Shown: piece by piece, positions 57,976 to 64,000 of the stretch
Layout: every line of letters begins with the position of its first letter
How positions within the stretch are numbered: position 1 is the stretch's first letter
Assembly: GCF_023073335.1 (NCBI RefSeq)
Contig: NZ_JADPJG010000028.1
Coordinates: 62,001-126,000, forward strand
DNA: 64,000 nt
Source of the DNA: Bradyrhizobium sp. 21
Lineage (GTDB): Bacteria; Pseudomonadota; Alphaproteobacteria; Rhizobiales; Xanthobacteraceae
Direction of reading: 5' to 3'
The notes under the pieces: generated by a model
Databases searched by the model: none
The model's input: the letters and a program-made list of their open reading frames with translations, nothing else
Told to the model about the DNA's origin: nothing
Program-made: the position numbers and the translations under genes

Positions 57976-59373
57976 ATGCGCGACAGCCTTTTGCGGTGGG
58001 TGAGAAACTGTTCGATGGCGGTCTCTCTGCTCATGCCGGTGATGGGAACGGTGAGCCCGGCGACCGCCGAGGAGAAGCTCGTCGTTTGGTGGAACAAGGG
58101 CTACTACAAGGCCGAGGAAGACGCGCTGCTCGCCGTCGTCAAGAAGTTCGAGGCCAAGACCGGGGTCAAGGTCGAACTGTCGCAATATGCGACGCAGGAC
58201 ATGATGCCGAAGCTCGTGGCGGCGCTCGATGCGGGCAGTCCGCCCGACGTCAGCTATGCGGACACCTACCATTTCCAGGGCGCCGGCAAGTGGGCGTCCG
58301 AAGGCAAGCTGGTCGATCTCGGCTCCGTGCTCGCGCCCATCAAGGGCGAGTTCTCGCCGGAGTCGCTCGAAACGGTGATGCTGTACAACGACAAGACCAA
58401 GGCAAAGGCCTACTACGCCTTCCCGTTGAAGCAGGCGACGCTGCATCTGCACTATTGGAAGGACATGCTCGAGGAGGGCGGTCTCAAGGAGACCGACATC
58501 CCGAAGGACTGGAAGGACTTCTGGTCGTTCTGGTGCGACAAGGCGCAGCCGGCCGTGCGCAAGGCAAGCGGCAAGCGCGTCTACGGCATCGGTCATCCCA
58601 TGGGCGTCGACGCCACCGACAGCTTCATCTCGTTCCTGGTGTTCATGGATGCCTACAACGTCGTGCTCGTTGACGACAACGGCAAGCTCCTGGTCGACGA
58701 TCCCAAGGTGAAGGCGGGCCTCGTCGCCGCCATGAAGGATTACGTCGAGATCTCCGCGAAGGGCTGCACCCCGCAATCGGCGACGAGCTGGAAGGACCCC
58801 GACAACAACGTCGCCTTCCACAACAAGACGACCATCATGACGCACAATTCGACGATCTCCGTCCCCGGCAAATGGCTGGACGATGCCGGCAACGAGACGC
58901 TCACCCCCGAGCAGCGCGATGAGGCGAAGAAGAACTATTCCGACCGCATCCGCACCATGGTCTGGCCCAACAAGCCGGATGGCACACCGGTCCACACCCG
59001 GGCCTCCGTGGTGGTCGGCCTGATCTTCGAGCAGGCCAAGAACAAGGAGCGGGCCAAGGAGTTCGTTTCGTTCCTGCTGCGCGATGAAAACCTGCAGCCC
59101 TATGTCGAAGGCGCGCTCGGCCGCTGGTTCCCGGTCAAGACCGCCGCACAGAAGTCCGCCTTCTGGGACGGCGACGTCCATCGCCGTGCCGAGCGCGACC
59201 AGTTCTTCGCCGGCGTCGGTGGTTACGAGATGAGCAAGAACTACAAGTTCACCACCCTCTACAGCGAGAACGTCTGGATCAAGGCCGTGAACGCCATCGT
59301 CACCAACAAGGTGCCGGTCGACAAGGCCGTCGACGACATGATCGCGCGCATCAAGGAAGTGGCTGGCAACTGA
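57976..59373 (+). CDS. Family 1 sugar ABC transporter substrate-binding protein
   Basis: A 465-residue periplasmic protein. Signal peptide (MRDSLLRWVRNCSMAVSLLM to PATA, cut before EEKLVVWW). The mature start KLVVWWNKGYYKAEEDALLA, AGSPPDVSYADTYHF, and RASVVVGLIFEQAKNKERAK are typical of MalE-like carbohydrate-binding proteins that deliver sugars to a CUT1-type transporter. No permease or ATPase gene follows, so partners must be encoded elsewhere. The binding ligand is unknown. A stem-loop follows the gene. Confidence 0.88.
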   Translation: MRDSLLRWVRNCSMAVSLLMPVMGTVSPATAEEKLVVWWNKGYYKAEEDALLAVVKKFEAKTGVKVELSQYATQDMMPKLVAALDAGSPPDVSYADTYHFQGAGKWASEGKLVDLGSVLAPIKGEFSPESLETVMLYNDKTKAKAYYAFPLKQATLHLHYWKDMLEEGGLKETDIPKDWKDFWSFWCDKAQPAVRKASGKRVYGIGHPMGVDATDSFISFLVFMDAYNVVLVDDNGKLLVDDPKVKAGLVAAMKDYVEISAKGCTPQSATSWKDPDNNVAFHNKTTIMTHNSTISVPGKWLDDAGNETLTPEQRDEAKKNYSDRIRTMVWPNKPDGTPVHTRASVVVGLIFEQAKNKERAKEFVSFLLRDENLQPYVEGALGRWFPVKTAAQKSAFWDGDVHRRAERDQFFAGVGGYEMSKNYKFTTLYSENVWIKAVNAIVTNKVPVDKAVDDMIARIKEVAGN

Positions 59374-59392
59374 CCGCCAGCCACGCCCCTGA

Positions 59393-59420
59393 CGCTCACG
59401 CGTTGCAAGACGCGTGAGCG
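59393..59420 (+). other. Intercistronic stem-loop after the sugar-binding protein gene
   Basis: CGCTCACGCGT and ACGCGTGAGCG form a perfect 11-bp stem with a TGCAAG loop, 20 bases after the stop of the binding-protein gene and 47 bases before the kinase start. There is no T run after it, so it is probably a transcript-stabilising or attenuating element, as after malE in the maltose operon, not a strong terminator. Confidence 0.6.
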
Positions 59421-59466
59421 GTTCGAGGTCACCGTACCTGCAGGCGAAGCTCCGTGGAGATCGTGC

Positions 59467-60381
59467 ATGTCTCTGATCACCGTCTTCGGCTCGATCAATG
59501 TCGACCTCGTCGCTGGTGTCGACGCGATTGCCCGCCCCGGCGAGACGGTTCTGGCCAGCGGCTATGTCACGCTGTGCGGCGGCAAGGGCGCCAACCAGGC
59601 GGTCGCCGCCGCGCGCGTGTCGTCGCAGGGGCGCGTGGCCATGGTCGGCCGGATCGGGCGGGATGCGTTCGGCCAGCTGTGCATGGACAATCTTGCGGCC
59701 AACGGGGTCAACGTCGATCGCGTCACGAGGGGTCCGGAGCCGACCGGATGCGCCTTCATCGCCGTCAGCACAGACGGAGAGAATGCCATCACGGTTGCGA
59801 GCGGCGCCAATGGATATCTTGCGGCTGAATTGATGGATGCGGCCGAACTGTCCTCGGCGACGACGCTTGTCCTTCAGATGGAGGTGCCGTTTCCGGCCTC
59901 GCTCGCCGTTGCGCGGCGCGTCCGCGCGGCGGCAGGCCGCGTGATCTGGAATCTCGCGCCGGTACCGGAGCGCCTGAGCGGAGCCGATCTGCGCATGCTC
60001 CTCGAAGCCACGAGCGTTCTCGTCGTGAACGAGCACGAGGCCTGCGTCGCGGCGCGGCGATTGGGCTGGACCGGCGAGCGCTTCGAAGCCGCGGCGGCGT
60101 TTCTCACAGCCACAGGTGCTGTGACCTGCATCGTGACCGCGGGACCTCTGGGAGCCCGCGCGTGTCATCCGGACGGCACGCACCACGCCGTTGCGGCCGA
60201 ACGGATCATCCCGATCGATACGACCGGGGCGGGCGACACCTTCGTCGGCATTCTGGCGGCAGGGCTCGACGAGGGCCGCGGCTGGCATGAGGTGCTTGCC
60301 CGCGCGTGCCGCGGAGCCTCGCTGGCCTGCCTTGCACACGGCGCGCAGAGAGGCATGCCGACCGCCGAGGCTCTGTTGTGA
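59467..60381 (+). CDS. Ribokinase/PfkB-family sugar kinase
   Basis: A 304-residue kinase. ITVFGSINVDLVAGVDAIAR at the start, LCGGKGANQAVAAARV, GPEPTGCAFIAVS and the C-terminal catalytic TTGAGDTFVGILAAGLDEG (Asp base) are all present. It phosphorylates a sugar or sugar-like alcohol, ribokinase-like (RbsK) in layout. It follows the binding protein and precedes the DapA-like aldolase, giving a simple catabolic order of capture, phosphorylation, cleavage. Confidence 0.9.
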   Translation: MSLITVFGSINVDLVAGVDAIARPGETVLASGYVTLCGGKGANQAVAAARVSSQGRVAMVGRIGRDAFGQLCMDNLAANGVNVDRVTRGPEPTGCAFIAVSTDGENAITVASGANGYLAAELMDAAELSSATTLVLQMEVPFPASLAVARRVRAAAGRVIWNLAPVPERLSGADLRMLLEATSVLVVNEHEACVAARRLGWTGERFEAAAAFLTATGAVTCIVTAGPLGARACHPDGTHHAVAAERIIPIDTTGAGDTFVGILAAGLDEGRGWHEVLARACRGASLACLAHGAQRGMPTAEALL

Positions 60382-60463
60382 GGGCCGCCGGCGGACTGCC
60401 GCATGTGTTTTTCCGCGAGAGACTTTTCCATCTCGCCGATGTCAACGTTTTTGGAGTTAGCCT

Positions 60464-61396
60464 GTGACTGCAACCATCCAGGGCATCATTCCCGTGATGC
60501 TGACACCGTTCACTGAAGCGGACGCGATCGACTATTCCGGTCTCGAAAATCTCATCGAATGGTACATTGCCAATGGCGCGGACACGCTGTTCGCCGTGGC
60601 CCAGTCGAGCGAGATGCAGTTCCTGAGCCTCGAGGAGCGCGTCGCGCTGGCGCGTTTCGTCGTCGAAAAAGCAGCCGGCAGGGTGCCCGTCATTGCGTCG
60701 GGCCATGTCAGTGAATCCCGCGACGATCAAGTGACGGAGCTGATCTCGGTCGCCGCAACCGGCGTGGATGGATTGGTGCTGGTGACGAACCGGTTCGACC
60801 CGAAGGGGCAGGGCGGCGCCGTCTTCATGGATAATCTGCGCCATCTGCTCGATGCGCTGCCTGCCGATCTTCCCCTCGGCCTCTACGAATGCCCCGCGCC
60901 GTTCCGCCGGCTCCTGTCCGACGACGAATTGGCGTTCTGCGCCGACAGCGGACGGTTCGCGATCCTCAAGGACGTGTCCTGCGACCTCGCGACCGTGAAA
61001 CGCCGCGTCGCACTGACGCGCAATTCATCCCTCGCCGTCGTCAACGCCAATGCAGCGATCGCCTTCGATGCAATGAGGGCCGGATCTGCCGGCTTCACCG
61101 GCGTGTTCACGAATTTCCATCCCGATCTCTACAAATGGCTGTTGGCTCACAGCTCTGAGCATCCGGCGCTGGCGGACGATCTCTCCGTCTATCTCGCGCT
61201 CGCGGCGATGGCCGAGCCGATGGGATATCCCAAGCTGGCGAAGCTGTACCATCAGAGGCTCGGCACGTTCTCGTGCGCCCGCAGCCGGGCCGTCGATTTC
61301 GACATCCGTGAGCGCTTCTGGGCGCTCGACGCCTTGCTCGACAAGATCATGCAGGGGCAGGAAAACTTTCGCGCCAGGATTGCGGCGACGCGCTGA
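60464..61396 (+). CDS. DapA/dihydrodipicolinate synthase-family aldolase
   Basis: A 310-residue TIM barrel. It opens GIIPVMLTPFTEADAIDYSG and has ASGHVSESRDDQVTELIS, GLYECPAPFR (Tyr of the catalytic triad) and FAILKDVSCD, the Schiff-base Lys. In catabolic clusters, DapA homologues are sialic acid, 2-keto-3-deoxy-sugar acid or related aldolases or dehydratases. Substrate unknown. The start is GTG at 60464 with TTGGAG 5 bases upstream. Last gene of the operon. Confidence 0.85.
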   Translation: MTATIQGIIPVMLTPFTEADAIDYSGLENLIEWYIANGADTLFAVAQSSEMQFLSLEERVALARFVVEKAAGRVPVIASGHVSESRDDQVTELISVAATGVDGLVLVTNRFDPKGQGGAVFMDNLRHLLDALPADLPLGLYECPAPFRRLLSDDELAFCADSGRFAILKDVSCDLATVKRRVALTRNSSLAVVNANAAIAFDAMRAGSAGFTGVFTNFHPDLYKWLLAHSSEHPALADDLSVYLALAAMAEPMGYPKLAKLYHQRLGTFSCARSRAVDFDIRERFWALDALLDKIMQGQENFRARIAATR

Positions 61397-61524
61397 CCAG
61401 ATCACGGATGAGGCTGCGGCGGATGCCGCCTGTCGGCAAGCTCCAGGACGGCAGGACATGGACGAGCCGGCGGGATTTCAGCGGGACGTCGGGCAGCACG
61501 GAGAGTCCTCCGCCGGCATGTCGG

Positions 61525-62001
61525 CTAGGCCGGAGGGGCAACCGAAGCCTGGAGCGAGAGGGCATTCTCCATCGCGGCACCCAGCGTCGTGTTGTCAAAT
61601 ATGCACCAGACTTCACTTGATGAAATCAACGTGGACATTTGCTCACCAAGCTTGCTCACGAATTTGTCGTCATAAGCCGAGTAATAGACACGAGGCGACC
61701 CGTGCAACCGGAAATAACGCAGGCCCTGCCATCCTCCCGGCTGGTCCGCATTTAAGGCGCGGGCCGGATCGGCCCCCGCGCGACTGATGTGTCGCTCGGC
61801 GAACCATTGCTCGACATCCGGTGTAAACCAGCTTTCATGACGCGGCTCGCAAACCAGTGCGGCGTGTGATTCTTGCCGCAACGCTTCGAAAAGCACGTGC
61901 GCCTCGCGCTCATCAAAGATCTTGCGCGGCGGAAACTGGATGAGAAAAATTGCGAGCTTTGCCGCAAGCCCCGCGTTTTGCTCAGCGCGATATTTGTCTT
62001 T
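61525..62001 (-). pseudogene. Remnant of a DUF72 (YecE-like) protein, N-terminus missing
   Basis: The frame is open from 62001 (just after a TAA at 62004-62002) to the stop at 61525. It encodes LAAKLAIFLIQFPPRKIFDE, then LVCEPRHESWFTPDVEQWFA, WQGLRYFRLHGSPRVYYSAY, and ends VWCIFDNTTLGAAMENALSL, the C-terminal two thirds of a DUF72 protein. The family is normally about 240-300 residues; the first 100 or so (the part with the conserved GTSGW start) are not found upstream, where the ROK gene stop lies within 33 bases. It is therefore probably a decayed gene. Confidence 0.75.
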
Positions 62002-62033
62002 TTAGAAGCGCGGGCAACGCTGGCGGCCGGTGT

Positions 62034-63293
62034 TCACTCCGTCGCTTCCATGTGGTTTCGGTCCACGACCCGCAGCGTTCGCCGCACCATGCCCTCGACA
62101 ATTGCCGCCGACTCGCTTGGACGTAGATAGATCGCCGTGGACTTCAGCAGCCATGGCAACACGGCCTGCTCCAGCCGCTCCTCATAGGCGTGGCGCATCA
62201 TGTCGAAAGCCTGCAGGCCGGGCCCCGCCAAGATCATATGGTGTGGGCGCAACACGGATATCGTCGCCGCGACCGCCTCGGCAAGCGCGCGACCTGCCTG
62301 CTGGAATAGGTGCTCGAGACGGGGATCGCCGCCTCGTGCTCGTTCCCGCAGCAAGGCCATCTGCGCCTCGGAGGGCTGCTGCGAGGCCGCCGGCGGCAAG
62401 TCGAGGAAGGTCCGGGCGTCCCGGTAGAGCGCATAGTCGGCGAGATGGGCTTCGATGCAGCCGCGCTGGCCGCAGCGGCATTGCGGCCCGTTCGATCCCA
62501 GCTTGATGTGGCCGATCTCGCTGCTGGCGCCTGCGCCCCAGCGCGCTTCACCGTCGACAACGACGCCCATGCCGACGCCGTGGCCGACCATGATCGTAGC
62601 CGAGAGGCCCTGCGCCAGTGACGGCTCCGCGGCGCAAAGACCGAGCGCAACTGCGACAGCGTCATTGGCCATCACGACTTCGGCGCCGAATGCCTGGCGC
62701 ACCGGCTTCGCCAGATCGATGTCGGTGACGGATAGCGCCGGGCTCCACAGATGCCGGCCGGTGTCCGCGTTCACGATACCCTGCAGGGCAATGCCGATTC
62801 CCAGCAGCCGATGGCGCGGTGTGGCCGTCGCCTCCAACATCGCATCGATCTGCGCGATCACGAGATCGCACAACGCGCCGGTGTCGAGAGCCCGCGTAGC
62901 AATTTCGAGCCGCGATTGCGCCAGGCTGGAGCCGCTGAAATCCGCGATCAGTGTTTCGATCAAATTCATGCGCAGCGAGACTGCGATGATGCGGCCGAAC
63001 TCCGGGTTCAGGGTCAGCAGCACGGCCGGCCGGCCTCGGCGGCGGCCATTCACATCCTCTTCGTCGGGATCATCGGACCATGATGTTGCCGCGGTGTCGC
63101 TCTCGCAGAGCAACTCTTCCGCTATCAGTCTCGACGTCAGGCCGGAAACGGCGGGGAAGCTCAATCCCGTACTCCGGGCGAGTTCTACACGCGGCAGCGG
63201 TCCCTGGCGTCGCAAGACTTCGACGAGCCGGCCGCGGTTCGAGTCGCGGGCCATGCCTGAATTACGTCTCCGCGGCTCAATCTGGTCAATCAT
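62034..63293 (-). CDS. ROK-family transcriptional repressor
   Basis: A 419-residue regulator. The N-terminal winged HTH (RGRLVEVLRRQGPLPRVELA RSTGLSFPAVSGLTSRLIAE) is followed by a sugar-kinase-like ROK domain with VMANDAVAVALGLCAAE, the zinc motif CRCGQRGCIEAH and an ATP-like LAGPGLQAF. ROK repressors such as NagC and XylR bind sugars or sugar phosphates. Its own upstream region and that of the divergent sugar-binding gene hold an AT-rich inverted repeat that may be its operator. Confidence 0.9.
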   Translation of the reverse strand: MIDQIEPRRRNSGMARDSNRGRLVEVLRRQGPLPRVELARSTGLSFPAVSGLTSRLIAEELLCESDTAATSWSDDPDEEDVNGRRRGRPAVLLTLNPEFGRIIAVSLRMNLIETLIADFSGSSLAQSRLEIATRALDTGALCDLVIAQIDAMLEATATPRHRLLGIGIALQGIVNADTGRHLWSPALSVTDIDLAKPVRQAFGAEVVMANDAVAVALGLCAAEPSLAQGLSATIMVGHGVGMGVVVDGEARWGAGASSEIGHIKLGSNGPQCRCGQRGCIEAHLADYALYRDARTFLDLPPAASQQPSEAQMALLRERARGGDPRLEHLFQQAGRALAEAVAATISVLRPHHMILAGPGLQAFDMMRHAYEERLEQAVLPWLLKSTAIYLRPSESAAIVEGMVRRTLRVVDRNHMEATE

Positions 63294-63302
63294 GCTGTCT
63301 CT

Positions 63303-63324
63303 TTAATTTATTAGGTGAAATTAA
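63303..63324. promoter_or_regulatory. AT-rich inverted repeat between the ROK gene and the ABC gene, candidate ROK operator
   Basis: TTAATTT and AAATTAA (63303-63309 and 63318-63324) flank an 8-base centre. NagC/Mlc and other ROK repressors bind AT-rich TTxxTTT...AAAxxAA palindromes. Site 10 bases upstream of the ROK start; it would allow autoregulation. No repeat copy was noticed close to the divergent gene start. Confidence 0.4.
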
Positions 63325-63550
63325 TAACCGCGCCTCTACCGAGGTGTGACCGAAAAAGCACAGGAAGAGTGCGTCATTACGACGCTATATTTACTAATTC
63401 TATCCTCCATGTACTATCTCCACTTGAAGAATGGAACATTACATCCTGTTTTTGATGTTTTGCTCTGCAACATTCATTCGCCGCGTAAATAAAACAAGGC
63501 GCAAAGCGCCGTGAAGCCCCTCGTCGGGGGGTGACCAATGGGAGGTGCAC

Positions 63551-64000
63551 ATGAACGGATCAATGAAAAAATTGATAGTCCCGCTGCTCGCGGCCGCTGC
63601 GCTCGCGATGGCCACGGGGATGGCTCAGGCCCAGCAGAAAAAGACCATTGCGCTGGTCACCAATGTCGCGGCCGACTTCTGGACCATCGCAGGCCGCGGG
63701 CTCGAGAAGGCGCAAAAGGAGCACCCGGACTACAATATCGAGTTGATCGTCACCAACGATGGAACGGCGGCAGGCCAGCGGCGCGAGCTGGACGACTTGC
63801 TGGTGCGCGGCGTGGCCGGCATCTCCATCTCGGTAGACGATGCGTCGCACGCAACCGAAGTGCTCAACAAGGTTGCGGCCAAGACCGTGTTGATCACGAC
63901 GGACAGCGACGCGCCGCAGAGCAAACGCCTCGCCTATATCGGCACCGACAACGTCGCGGCGGGGCGGCAAGCAGGCGAGGAGATCAAGAAGGCGCTGCCG
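63551..64000 (+). CDS. RbsB-like sugar ABC transporter substrate-binding protein, C-terminus cut by window edge
   Basis: The visible 150 residues start MNGSMKKLIVPLLAAAALAM with a signal peptide cut after AQA. KTIALVTNVAADFWTIAGRG, LIVTNDGTAAGQRRELDDLL and GTDNVAAGRQAGEEIKKALP are typical of the ribose-binding-protein (CUT2) fold. A perfect GGAGG ribosome-binding site precedes the ATG by 5 bases. The frame is open to the last base. It probably heads an ABC sugar operon regulated by the divergent ROK repressor. Confidence 0.85.
   Translation, partial: MNGSMKKLIVPLLAAAALAMATGMAQAQQKKTIALVTNVAADFWTIAGRGLEKAQKEHPDYNIELIVTNDGTAAGQRRELDDLLVRGVAGISISVDDASHATEVLNKVAAKTVLITTDSDAPQSKRLAYIGTDNVAAGRQAGEEIKKALP

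Noticed and set aside
1..64000. CRISPR array, insertion sequence, prophage, rRNA operon.
   Set aside because: No spacer-repeat periodicity, transposase or integrase motif, phage gene or rRNA sequence was found.

Overview
The window looks like chromosome from a slow-growing rhizobium, most likely Bradyrhizobium or a close relative in the Alphaproteobacteria. This rests on high GC, dense gene packing with many ATGA overlaps, frequent GTG starts, several intergenic palindromic repeats of the kind scattered through Bradyrhizobium genomes, and gene content such as RibB with a degenerate RibA half, glutaryl-CoA dehydrogenase, DUF1194, ClpS and CrcB. The genus is inference from gene flavour. No CRISPR array, insertion sequence, integrase, phage module or rRNA operon was seen. 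One tRNA, Gln(TTG), is present.

Layout. 0-9.5 kb is a stress and envelope region: a ribbon-helix-helix protein cut by the window edge, a PAP2 phosphatase with two small membrane proteins, a Tat-type short-chain dehydrogenase, a DUF4142 protein, a pyruvate oxidase-like enzyme, a PRC-barrel protein, a 52-residue hydrophilic protein and an EmrAB drug exporter. Several of these have GGAAC-N16/17-NGTT upstream, the promoter form of the alphaproteobacterial general stress sigma factor EcfG. 9.5-18.8 kb holds nitronate monooxygenase, a PhoD phosphatase, an aldo/keto reductase, small exported proteins, a PLP aminotransferase and a KefB-type antiporter. 19-36.8 kb is mostly housekeeping: riboflavin synthesis, glutaryl-CoA dehydrogenase, an acyl-CoA ligase, an L,D-transpeptidase, CorA, PdxH, a DnaJ-family protein, an ECF sigma/anti-sigma pair, FabI and AroC. 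Four related palindromic repeats lie between 28.3 and 32.3 kb. 36.9-43.8 kb has an adenylate cyclase, ClpS and an operon (MFS transporter then CrcB/FluC) led by a clear fluoride riboswitch with its own terminator. 43.8-50.4 kb carries two RNA methyltransferases, a nucleoside deoxyribosyltransferase-like protein, Dxs, XseB and a histone deacetylase-family enzyme. 50.5-56.3 kb carries a 5'-nucleotidase, an enoyl-CoA hydratase, a second MFS carrier and a large acyl-CoA dehydrogenase.

56.6-64 kb is a carbohydrate-use region: tRNA-Gln, a LacI regulator, a promoter overlaid by a perfect 16-bp LacI-type operator, then a sugar-binding protein, a ribokinase-family kinase and a DapA-family aldolase. 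No permease or ATPase gene lies in this operon. A broken DUF72 gene separates it from a ROK regulator and the first gene of a second sugar ABC system, which runs off the window.

The strongest regulatory find is the fluoride riboswitch at 41015-41162 controlling an MFS protein together with CrcB, which makes that MFS protein a candidate fluoride-resistance factor. The second is the group of EcfG-like promoters.
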